Assembly: GCF_001598295.1 (NCBI RefSeq)
Contig: NZ_BCYR01000002.1
Span: 1-64,000 of the forward strand
Reading direction: 5' to 3'
Length of the DNA stretch: 64,000 nucleotides
From: Klebsiella ornithinolytica NBRC 105727 = ATCC 31898
GTDB lineage: Bacteria; Pseudomonadota; Gammaproteobacteria; Enterobacterales; Enterobacteriaceae
In this document: positions 34,616 to 41,934 of the stretch, one piece after another
Numbering within the stretch: the stretch's first letter is position 1
Layout of the letters: every line of letters begins with the position of its first letter
Notes under the pieces: model-generated
What the model was told of the DNA's origin: nothing
Databases searched by the model: none
What the model saw: the letters and a program-made list of their open reading frames with translations, nothing else
Position numbers and translations under genes: made by a program

Positions 34616-35410
34616 ATGAAGATTGATCTTTCGGGGAAAGTTGCGCTGGTGACCGCATCCACGGCCGGAATTGGCTTTGCTGTCGCCAAAGGGCTGGCGG
34701 CCAGCGGCGCGGAGGTGGTGGTCAACGGGCGCAGCGAGCGTAGCGTCAACGAGGCCATCGCTCGCCTGCAAAACGAGGTACCCGGCGCCAGGCCGCGCGC
34801 TGCCGTTGCCGACCTCAGCGGTGGCGAAGGGGTCGCGCAGCTCCTGCAGGCGGTAAACGGCGTCGATATTCTGGTCAATAACGCCGGGATTTATGGCCCG
34901 CTGGACTTCTACGACACCGACGATGCCATCTGGGAAAACTACTGGCAGACCAACGTTATGTCCGGCGTAAGGCTGTCGCGTGCGCTGCTGCCGGCGATGG
35001 TGCAAAAAGGCTGGGGCCGGGTGGTGTTTATCTCCTCGGAGTCGGCGCGCAACATTCCGGCGGACATGATTCACTATGGTGTGACCAAAACCGCTCAGCT
35101 GTCGCTGGCGCGCGGGCTGGCGAAATTTGTAGCCGGTAGCGGCGTGACGGTGAACAGCGTGTTGCCCGGCCCGACGATTTCCGATGGCTTTGCCGAAATG
35201 ATGAAAGACGAGGTAGCGAAAACCGGTAAACCGCTGGACCAGCTCGCCAAAGAGTTTGTGATGACCCATCGCCCCAGCTCGGTGATCCAGCGGGCGGCAT
35301 CGGTTGATGAAGTGGCTAATATGGTGGTGTACGTCTGCTCAACTCAGGCCTCCGCCACCTCCGGCGCGGCGCTGCGCGTCGATGGCGGCGTGGTAGATGA
35401 TATTGTCTGA
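34616..35410 (+). CDS. Short-chain dehydrogenase/reductase (SDR)
   Basis: The 264-residue protein has the classical SDR signature: nucleotide loop TASTAGIGFAVAKGL, NNAG in DILVNNAGIYG, the catalytic Ser in VVFISSESARN and Tyr-x3-Lys in HYGVTKTAQ. The C-terminal SGAALRVDGGVVDDIV is also typical. I chose the ATG at 34616, which has AAGGCCAGAG upstream; 84 bases separate it from the preceding gene, so it may have its own promoter or be the last gene of the operon. It oxidises or reduces an alcohol or carbonyl with NAD(P). Its terminator overlaps the convergent HTH gene. Confidence 0.86.
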   Translation: MKIDLSGKVALVTASTAGIGFAVAKGLAASGAEVVVNGRSERSVNEAIARLQNEVPGARPRAAVADLSGGEGVAQLLQAVNGVDILVNNAGIYGPLDFYDTDDAIWENYWQTNVMSGVRLSRALLPAMVQKGWGRVVFISSESARNIPADMIHYGVTKTAQLSLARGLAKFVAGSGVTVNSVLPGPTISDGFAEMMKDEVAKTGKPLDQLAKEFVMTHRPSSVIQRAASVDEVANMVVYVCSTQASATSGAALRVDGGVVDDIV

Positions 35411-35419
35411 CCGCTTAGC

Positions 35420-35450
35420 GCCCGCCCGCTGACTAGCGGCCGGGCTTTTT
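35420..35450 (+). terminator. Terminator of the SDR/pathway operon, inside the 3' end of a convergent gene
   Basis: GCCCG and CCGCT (35420-35430, one C between) pair with AGCGG and CGGGC (35435-35445, one C between) around GACT, and five T follow at 35446-35450. The hairpin's right half and T run lie within the last codons of the leftward HTH gene (35433-35759). Confidence 0.7.
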
Positions 35451-35759
35451 GGCCGGATCGTTAACCGACGTCATTTCGAACTGACCTTCAGGGTCCATGG
35501 CGTTGACCGCCTTTTGCAGTTCCGCAAGGGCAAACTTGAGGGAAGCCACCTCCTCCCGTAGCGCCTGCATCTCCTGCTCTTGCGTGGTGCTGCGGCTGGT
35601 TTTTGGAAAGGCTTCAAACACATCCTCTTCAAGGAACATACGAACCTGGCGGTTATCAACATTCACCAGCTGATACTTCAGCCGGCCGCTGTTGATCGCG
35701 TTATAGATAGTCTTGCGACTGACCATCGCTAACTCTATGACGTCGCTGATTCGTAACAT
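35433..35759 (-). CDS. Small HTH DNA-binding protein with C-terminal coiled coil
   Basis: A 108-residue protein with a helix-turn-helix at its N-terminus (MLRISDVIELAMVSRKTIYN) and a C-terminal coiled coil rich in Glu/Ala/Leu (QEMQALREEVASLKFALAEL). The fold resembles the MerR/excisionase-like HTH_17 group, but with a dimerisation helix. I chose the ATG at 35759, with AGGGGAA upstream. It follows the PTS IIA gene by 50 bases on the same strand, so it may be part of the PTS operon and control it. I do not recognise a named family. Confidence 0.6.
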   Translation of the reverse strand: MLRISDVIELAMVSRKTIYNAINSGRLKYQLVNVDNRQVRMFLEEDVFEAFPKTSRSTTQEQEMQALREEVASLKFALAELQKAVNAMDPEGQFEMTSVNDPAKKPGR

Positions 35760-35809
35760 CTTTCCCCTCTCCGCTTCCGGCCTCACCGTCTGGCGCCCAT
35801 CATTTTATC

Positions 35810-36265
35810 TTACTGCGTGACGACGGCATCGGTGAACACTTTTGCAATCTCCTCTGGCGTCATTTTAACGATATCGTTAACGCGATCGCGATCGGCTAAT
35901 AATGCGAATAAGGATTGAATAATTGCCACTTTTTCGCAAGTTTTATCAATGGCCATCATGACCACGATCTCCGGCACCACCCTCTCTTCCGGCTCATCGG
36001 TACGGTGAAACGCCACGCCGGCCCGATTGATACCGATGGCAAACCCGGTGTGGTTAACATGCTCAAACTCGGTATGCGGAATGGCGACGCTGTGGGTCTC
36101 CATAAAGATCCCCGTCGGGTAGCGCTCCTCACGAGCGAGCACGCCGTCGGTGAAACTCGGTTTTACCAGACCATCCGCCAGCAGACTTTGGGCAAGGCGG
36201 GTTAGTAAGGCCGTCCGACTCACGGCCTCGTTAAATGTCACCACTCGCTGAGCGCTAAACATCAT
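35810..36265 (-). CDS. PTS galactitol-type EIIA component (fructose/mannitol superfamily)
   Basis: The 151-residue protein is a stand-alone EIIA of the fructose-mannitol superfamily. VAIPHTEFEHVN contains the phosphorylated His (IPH). The ATG at 36263-36265 overlaps the stop of the IIC gene (ATGA), with GGAGG upstream, so translation is coupled. It passes phosphate from HPr to the EIIB encoded at 37630-37911. The gene order EIIB-EIIC-EIIA (as transcribed) differs from E. coli gatABC. No sugar-modifying enzyme adjoins, so the substrate, a sugar alcohol or similar, stays open. Confidence 0.83.
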   Translation of the reverse strand: MMFSAQRVVTFNEAVSRTALLTRLAQSLLADGLVKPSFTDGVLAREERYPTGIFMETHSVAIPHTEFEHVNHTGFAIGINRAGVAFHRTDEPEERVVPEIVVMMAIDKTCEKVAIIQSLFALLADRDRVNDIVKMTPEEIAKVFTDAVVTQ

Positions 36266-37626
36266 TTTCCTGCCTCCGTCGCCGCTTCTGCCGGCTGTTC
36301 ATTTTCCTGGGCCAGTTTGCGGCGATTCCACAACACCAGCGCGAGGGTGCACAGGGTCAGAATCCCGACGCCAATTTCTTTGAGGTGGAAGCTCTGGATA
36401 ATCGCCCACGGCAACATGGCCCCGGCATAATCCACGCTACTGATACTGGTGGTGCCCTGCGGCAGCGAGAAGCCAGTGCTGACCGCGGTGCTGGTGACAA
36501 TCGGCGCCAGGTTGGTACCAATCAGCAGCGCCAGGCTCAGGGTTAACAGCCCGGTCAGCAGCGTGCGGAACATATCGCCGCGGCATACCGCCGTTACCAG
36601 AACAAAGGCAAAGGGTAAACCGGTTAATGACGCAAAAGGCAGGAACTGGTTGCCGGGAATGATGGCCGCGAGAACCAGCATCACCGGAATCATCAGCATC
36701 GAAACGGACAGCGTGACCGGATGCCCGACGCTGACGGCAGAGTCCAGACCAATGGCAATTTTACCGAACGATCCGGCTCGTGACTGGGCAATTTCCTGAA
36801 TACGCTCACTGATCGGATAGACCCCTTCCATCAGCATCTTCGCCATCCGCGGAATAATGGTCATCACCGCCGCCATGGTAATCGCAGTTTGCAAAATAGC
36901 CTTGACTTCAATGCCGGCAATAATGCCGAGAAGCGCGCCGATAATAGCCCCGAGGGAAGCCGGGTCGCCGAGAATAGATAATCTCCGCTGAATCACTTCC
37001 GTATCAATTTTAATATCACGCACCACCGGAATACGGTCGACAATAGCATTCACCAGCCATGCCGCCGGAACAAATGAAGCGGAGAAACCGTGTGGCACCG
37101 AAATAGAGGGCAGATTTAAATATTTTTCAACATCGCCGCTGGTACGGTCGGCAATCACCATCGTAATAATGCAGTTAATCCCGGCGGCAAATATCCCCAG
37201 CCACAGGCTATCGGTAATAATCGTCACCAGTGAGCCGGTAAACGCGTGATGCCACAGGTTCCAGATATCGACGTTCAACACCCGGGTGGTTTTGGTGTAC
37301 AGCATCAGCACGTTAATCGCCACGCACACCGGAATCACCAGCGCTCCGACGCGCGTCCCCATCGCCACCGCCGCTGCCGCGGGCCAGCCCACATCCAGCA
37401 CGTTCAGATTCAGACCGAAACGCTCTACCAGCGCGTGGCTGACGGGCGTCAGAGAATCGATCATCAGGTTCACCGTAATGCTTAAGCCGATAAACCCGAT
37501 CCCCACCATTAAGCCCGCTTTCAGGGCTTTACTGAGGGACAGACGTAATAATAGACCGAGGAGCATAAATATCAGCGGCATCATCACCGATGCGCCTAAA
37601 CCCACGATGTAATCAACAATAAACAT
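36262..37626 (-). CDS. PTS galactitol-type EIIC permease
   Basis: The 454-residue membrane protein has around ten or more hydrophobic segments and matches GatC-type EIIC: VDYIVGLGASVMMPLIFML at the start, GWPAAAAVAMGTRVGALVIP, and GHPVTLSVSMLMIPVMLVLA. It is the inner-membrane channel that imports a polyol or sugar while it is phosphorylated by EIIB. It lies 3 bases after the EIIB gene and overlaps the EIIA gene by 4 bases, so all three are one operon. The C-terminal tail is charged (ENEQPAEAATEAGK). The family assignment is firm; the substrate is not visible from the sequence. Confidence 0.86.
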   Translation of the reverse strand: MFIVDYIVGLGASVMMPLIFMLLGLLLRLSLSKALKAGLMVGIGFIGLSITVNLMIDSLTPVSHALVERFGLNLNVLDVGWPAAAAVAMGTRVGALVIPVCVAINVLMLYTKTTRVLNVDIWNLWHHAFTGSLVTIITDSLWLGIFAAGINCIITMVIADRTSGDVEKYLNLPSISVPHGFSASFVPAAWLVNAIVDRIPVVRDIKIDTEVIQRRLSILGDPASLGAIIGALLGIIAGIEVKAILQTAITMAAVMTIIPRMAKMLMEGVYPISERIQEIAQSRAGSFGKIAIGLDSAVSVGHPVTLSVSMLMIPVMLVLAAIIPGNQFLPFASLTGLPFAFVLVTAVCRGDMFRTLLTGLLTLSLALLIGTNLAPIVTSTAVSTGFSLPQGTTSISSVDYAGAMLPWAIIQSFHLKEIGVGILTLCTLALVLWNRRKLAQENEQPAEAATEAGK

Positions 37627-37629
37627 GGC

Positions 37630-37911
37630 TTAACCCTCGGCGAGAATTAATTCTTTCACGCTGCTGAACACTTTATCGGTACCCATGCCGGTTAATAGCG
37701 GCAGAGCGTTAATGACCGGAACGGACAGCGCAACGGGCGACGTCGAGACGATAAAATCGACATCGTCACGGGTTTTGGCTTCCGCCACGGTACCTTGTGA
37801 AATACGAACCTTATCGAGGATATTTTCTTTTTTCAGGAAGTCCTGCAGTTTATTTAAGGCGACGGTGCTGGTCGCTACGCCAGCGCCGCAGCAAATCATC
37901 ATGTGTTTCAT
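37630..37911 (-). CDS. PTS galactitol-type EIIB component
   Basis: A 93-residue protein with the phosphorylated Cys in ICCGAGVATSTVALNKL near the N-terminus, the EIIB (lactose/galactitol) pattern. The Cys is followed by Gly-Ala-Gly-Val-Ala-Thr-Ser-Thr, as expected. It is the first gene of the PTS operon; its promoter lies in 37912-38134, an AT-rich stretch without another gene. The phosphate comes from the EIIA encoded at 35810-36265 and goes to the sugar bound in EIIC. Confidence 0.86.
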   Translation of the reverse strand: MKHMMICCGAGVATSTVALNKLQDFLKKENILDKVRISQGTVAEAKTRDDVDFIVSTSPVALSVPVINALPLLTGMGTDKVFSSVKELILAEG

Positions 37912-38134
37912 ATGAATTCCTCTCTGTTTTGGTGAGGGGAATTAAAACATGCGGAGGGGAGAGGAATTGTGATCAGTGTGTAATTTTACACACTGAATAC
38001 ACAAAGGATGGTAAAAAGACAGTAATCAATTGATAACTATGAGAATTAAGTTTTATCTGAACGATAATCAGGCAAAAACCGTGATATAGCTCTCATTAAA
38101 TGGCTCGTTCATCACAACATTTCCGCTTTTCATC

Positions 38135-38953
38135 TCAGGGCTGCGGCGCGTTATCCGTAATACCGTAGGCGGCATATTTCTGCAGCAAAGCATGATATTC
38201 CCCGTTGTCACGCAGCGTTTTCAATGCCGAAGTCAGCTGCTGCGCCAGCGCCGTGTTGCCTTTGCGAACGTAAATCCCCAGCGTTTGCGGGTAAATCGTC
38301 TGCGGGGAACTCACCTTCAGGCGGCCTTTACTACGCTGGGTAAACAGGCTGACCACGCCAGCGATATCCACCTGGGCCTGAATATTTCCGGAGAGCAGCG
38401 CCTGCAGCGTCTCCGGCGAGGTCGGGAACTCTTTAATCTCAATAGCCCCTTTGCCCTGCTGCTGGCAATCGCCTGCCGAAAGCGCCTGCAGCTTTTTCAC
38501 CCATGAAGTCCCCTGCTGTAGTCCGACGGTTAGCCCACAGAGATCGTGTTCCGTTTGCGGCGCCACGGGACTGTCGCTGCGCACCATAATATAGGCCCCG
38601 GTGTTGGCGTACGGGATAGCATCCGCCTGACGGGTACGTTCCTCAGTGATATAGAGCGCCGAGATCACCGCATCCTGGCGCCCGCCGCTCAGACCAAGGA
38701 TCAGGCTGCTGAATTTCGTATCCACCAGCTGGAGCGTTAAGCCTGTTTGCTGGCTGAGCAGCGCCGCCAGTTCGGCATCGAACCCCACGATGGCGTCATC
38801 CTGCCAGGATTCAAATGGCGGGTAGGCCACTTCCATAGCTATTTTTATTTTTCCCGGTGAGAGAGTGACATCGGCGGCATTGGCCGCCGATGCCAGCCCC
38901 AACGCCAGTCCCAGCGTGGTCGCAAGATAACCTAGTGAGAGACATTTTTTCAT
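38135..38953 (-). CDS. Polar amino acid ABC transporter, periplasmic binding protein (paralogue)
   Basis: The 272-residue protein has a signal peptide (MKKCLSLGYLATTLGLALGL, cleaved after ASAANA) and the SBP_bac_3 fold. It shares EVAYPPFESW, FSSLILGLSGGRQDAVISAL and ITEERTRQADAIPYA with the binding protein at 30504-31310. I chose the ATG at 38953 (GGAGCCAACTG upstream). It is 13 bases after the ureohydrolase gene in the same direction. No permease or ATPase gene lies next to it, so it may feed the fused permease-ATPase at 31344-32864, as an inference. Confidence 0.85.
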   Translation of the reverse strand: MKKCLSLGYLATTLGLALGLASAANAADVTLSPGKIKIAMEVAYPPFESWQDDAIVGFDAELAALLSQQTGLTLQLVDTKFSSLILGLSGGRQDAVISALYITEERTRQADAIPYANTGAYIMVRSDSPVAPQTEHDLCGLTVGLQQGTSWVKKLQALSAGDCQQQGKGAIEIKEFPTSPETLQALLSGNIQAQVDIAGVVSLFTQRSKGRLKVSSPQTIYPQTLGIYVRKGNTALAQQLTSALKTLRDNGEYHALLQKYAAYGITDNAPQP

Positions 38954-38966
38954 CAGTTGGCTCCGG

Positions 38967-39938
38967 TTAAGCAGAAATGCGCCGATGATGAGCATCGGCA
39001 AGCTGGCAAAGCAGTTCGAACATCAGGGTCGCGCCGGTCAGGCTGGTGAGATTGCCCTGGTCAAACGGCGGCGACACCTCCACCAGGTCGGCACCAATCA
39101 GGTTCAACCCGGCAAGCTGGCGGAGACAATGCTGCGCCTGCAAGGTGGTCATACCGCCAATTTCCGGCGTTCCGGTGCCGGGGGCATAGACCGGATCCAG
39201 CACGTCGATATCAAAGCTGATGTAGGTGGGCTGGTCGCCGACAATCTCCCGCGCCCGCTGCATCACCCGCTCGACGCCCAGTTCATTGACCTGCTCCATA
39301 CGGATAATCGTGATGCCGTTTTCCTCCGCCCAGCGGTGTTCATCCGCGGAGAACAGCGCGCCGCGAATACCGATTTGCACCGTGCGTCTCGGGTCGAGAA
39401 CCCCCTCTTCCACGGCGCGGCGAAACGGGGTGCCGTGGGTAAAGCGCTCACCGCCAAAATAGCTGTCGTTGGTGTCCGAATGGGCATCAAAATGGATCAT
39501 GCCCAGCGGCTTATTCCGTCCCAGCGCCCGCAAAATCGGCAAGGTGGTGAGATGGTCGCCCCCCGCGGTTAACGGCATTACCTGCTGCTGATTAAGGGCG
39601 TGATACCAGGCCTCAATGCGCGCCAGGCTATCCTGCATATCCACGGGATTAATTCGCACATCGCCCAGATCGCCCACCCGCGCATAATCGTAGGGAGAGC
39701 GGCGGGTCACCGGATGGATCCGCCGCACCAGGCTGGAGGCATTGCGCAGTTCGCGCGGCCCGTGGCGTGTGCCGGCACGGTTAGTGGTTCCGCCATCCCA
39801 CGGCACCCCCACCACGCTGATATCCAGTTCGCTGGTCTGCGGGGCAAACGGAAGACGGAAAAAGGTCGGTAATCCGCTGAAGCGCGGAATTTCACCATCC
39901 TGCGGCTGCGGGTACTCATGTTCAGTTGCGGATGTCAT
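38967..39938 (-). CDS. Agmatinase-family ureohydrolase (paralogue)
   Basis: The 323-residue protein has the manganese-ligand motifs GGDH (in AGGDHLTTLP), DAHSD (in HFDAHSDTND), SFDID and the APGTGTPEIGG loop. FTHGTPFRRAVEEG marks the guanidinobutyrase-like branch. I chose the ATG at 39938 with GGAGAAA upstream, rather than one 26 codons earlier. It is a clear paralogue of the ureohydrolase at 27598-28548. It is transcribed away from the LysR gene at 40074 and with a binding protein. The substrates may differ by side chain, since the loops between the motifs differ, so the pair could act on two related guanidino compounds. Confidence 0.87.
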   Translation of the reverse strand: MTSATEHEYPQPQDGEIPRFSGLPTFFRLPFAPQTSELDISVVGVPWDGGTTNRAGTRHGPRELRNASSLVRRIHPVTRRSPYDYARVGDLGDVRINPVDMQDSLARIEAWYHALNQQQVMPLTAGGDHLTTLPILRALGRNKPLGMIHFDAHSDTNDSYFGGERFTHGTPFRRAVEEGVLDPRRTVQIGIRGALFSADEHRWAEENGITIIRMEQVNELGVERVMQRAREIVGDQPTYISFDIDVLDPVYAPGTGTPEIGGMTTLQAQHCLRQLAGLNLIGADLVEVSPPFDQGNLTSLTGATLMFELLCQLADAHHRRISA

Positions 39939-40073
39939 TGCAGTTTCTCCATGGCTTATCGGGGCGATAAAGAGATACTGCGGAACGTAGTACAGAGAAA
40001 AAATAGTCAAAGCCAAAAAATTAGTTTAGAAAAATAAAAACAAAACCCGGGACTTACAGTGGAGTATTCCCCT

Positions 40074-40976
40074 ATGTCAGTGGGCAAATTTCCCAATCTG
40101 CGCCTGTTACACGTTTTTATCACCGTCGCAAAATATCAGGGCTACGCCAACGCCCAGCAGGAGCTTAACCTGACGGTTTCGGCCATCAGCAACTATATGA
40201 GTGAGCTTGAAGAGAAGCTGGGAATCATTCTGTGTCGCCGTGGCAGAGGCGGATTTTCGCTGACGGAAAAAGGGGAAACCGTCCTTCAGCAAAGCATCGA
40301 TTTGCTGAATTCGCTGGAGGATTTCGAACGCAATACGGCCACTCTGCGGGGCGAGCAAACCGGGATCTTTAATCTTGGCGTCATCGATTCTACGATTACC
40401 GATCCGATGCTGCCCATGAGCGATATTATTGCGACATTCAGCGAACGCTTCCCGCGGGTACAGATAAACCTGCAGGTCAGAAGTCCGAACGCGCTTTTAC
40501 AGGGCGTGTTGAATAACGAACTGGATCTCGCCGTCGGGACCTTCTCACTTCAGGCCAACAGCGTGATTTCTCATCCGCTCTATCGCGAACAAAACTGGCT
40601 CTACTGCGGCGATAAGCACCCGCTCTTTACCGTTAAACATCTGACGGAAGCGCTGATTTCGCCGATGCGGATGGTCACCCGCAGCTACTGGAGCAACAGT
40701 GATTTGGGGCGTAAAGGCTTTAAGCAGAGCGAAGCCAGCGCCGAAAGTATGGAAGCACAGCTGATGCTCATCTTGTCCGGCAAATATATCGGCTATCTGC
40801 CGGAGCACTATGCGCTGCCGTGGGTACAAGCGCAAAAGCTGCGCGCCCTGCTGCCGACAGAATATGGCTACCAGGCTCCCTTTTCGCTGATCTTTCGCCG
40901 CGGGCGCAGCAAAGAGACGTTAATTCGCGCGATGCGGGATACCGTCCGCGCTCGCGTGAAAGGGCGAAAAGGCTAA
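40074..40976 (+). CDS. LysR-family regulator of the second ureohydrolase module
   Basis: The 300-residue protein begins at ATG 40074 with a GGAG site; a GTG 15 bases earlier is a weaker alternative. The helix-turn-helix is at about residues 22-45 (QGYANAQQELNLTVSAISNY) and a C-terminal effector domain follows. It shares CRRGRGGFSLTEKGE and YIGYLPEHYALPW with the LysR at 26574-27485, so these are paralogues. It is divergent from the ureohydrolase/binding-protein pair; the intergenic region contains an AT-rich TTAGTTTA half site resembling TTAGTTCA of the other palindrome. A related ligand is probable. Confidence 0.87.
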   Translation: MSVGKFPNLRLLHVFITVAKYQGYANAQQELNLTVSAISNYMSELEEKLGIILCRRGRGGFSLTEKGETVLQQSIDLLNSLEDFERNTATLRGEQTGIFNLGVIDSTITDPMLPMSDIIATFSERFPRVQINLQVRSPNALLQGVLNNELDLAVGTFSLQANSVISHPLYREQNWLYCGDKHPLFTVKHLTEALISPMRMVTRSYWSNSDLGRKGFKQSEASAESMEAQLMLILSGKYIGYLPEHYALPWVQAQKLRALLPTEYGYQAPFSLIFRRGRSKETLIRAMRDTVRARVKGRKG

Positions 40977-41003
40977 AGGCCGCAGGGCGGAAAAATCTGA
41001 CGC

Positions 41004-41756
41004 TTACTCCCGGCCGCCGGTGGCCAGAATGTAGCGCTGCGGCGACACGCCAAGCTTTTTACGGAACATCGCGATAAACGCGCTGGCGCTAGCGTACCCC
41101 AGTTCATGAGCCAGTTTGCTCACCGTCACGCCGCGCGCGAGATTGCATACCGCCTCCAGCAGACGAATCTGCTGACGCCATTCTGAGAAACTGAGATGGG
41201 TCTCTTCGCGGAACAACCGCGCCAGCGTGCGCTCGCTGGCCCCCACTTTTTGCCCCCACCACGCCAGCGTGGCCGCATGGTCCAGCTCGCGGCAAAGGGT
41301 ATCGCACACCTGGCGCACGCGCCGGTCGCTGGGGAGAATGACATGGCACAGCATGCTGGCAGGCAAGCGGGCCAGCTCGTCGCTCAACAACGCCAGAATC
41401 AGCGCCTGACGTTCCGTCGACACGGTCTCTTCCAGACCGGCTGCAATCAGGGTATGCAGTAGCGGGGTAGCGGCCAGTCCACGGCACTGAAGGCCAAACT
41501 GACGCGAGGCCTGAGGGGTTAAATAGAGATTTTGCGTCACGACGTGATCAATCGCCTGCAGACCGTGCGACAAACCGCCGGGCAGCCAGATGGCACGACC
41601 GGGCGACAGCAGCCAGATATGCTGCGGAGTCACAATTTTTGCCACACCGCGCAGCGGGTAGATCAGTTGCCCTTGTTCATGCTGATGAACCGGCTCTTCG
41701 CTGCCGGGGGTATATTTCAGCTGGCGTAGCCCTTCAATAGCGTGCGGGATTGTCAT
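41004..41756 (-). CDS. AraC-family transcriptional regulator (NimR-like)
   Basis: The 250-residue protein has a cupin-type N-terminal sensing domain (VHQHEQGQLIYPLRGVAKIV at about residues 22-41, then PGRAIWLPGGLSHGLQ) and an AraC helix-turn-helix pair at the C-terminus (VGASERTLARLFREET; HELGYASASAFIAMFRKKLG). I chose the ATG at 41756 with AGGTGAAG upstream. The layout matches YdeC/NimR-like AraC regulators, which often control adjacent efflux or detoxification genes. It is divergent from the TonB receptor cluster at 41935, so it may regulate that cluster, though Fur control is also indicated there. Confidence 0.85.
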   Translation of the reverse strand: MTIPHAIEGLRQLKYTPGSEEPVHQHEQGQLIYPLRGVAKIVTPQHIWLLSPGRAIWLPGGLSHGLQAIDHVVTQNLYLTPQASRQFGLQCRGLAATPLLHTLIAAGLEETVSTERQALILALLSDELARLPASMLCHVILPSDRRVRQVCDTLCRELDHAATLAWWGQKVGASERTLARLFREETHLSFSEWRQQIRLLEAVCNLARGVTVSKLAHELGYASASAFIAMFRKKLGVSPQRYILATGGRE

Positions 41757-41890
41757 CTTCACCTGCCCTTTGTCCGATTCTCACCATTTATCCGTACTGC
41801 TGCGTTTAGAGACAACTTTTGTCCGAATGGCGACATCCAGGTGACCAGTCGCGCCATTCTGCCATGGACAGGCTTCTCTTTTGAAGTTGA

Positions 41891-41903
41891 ATAATTATCA
41901 TTT
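41891..41903. promoter_or_regulatory. Candidate Fur box of the siderophore uptake cluster
   Basis: ATAATTATCATTT lies 31 bases before the receptor's ATG and matches most of the repeated NATWAT-type Fur site (GATAATGATAATC-like). It also overlaps an in-frame TTG start, which is thus unlikely to be used. Confidence 0.5.
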
Positions 41904-41934
41904 CCATCCAATTCTAATAACAGTCGGAAATGCT

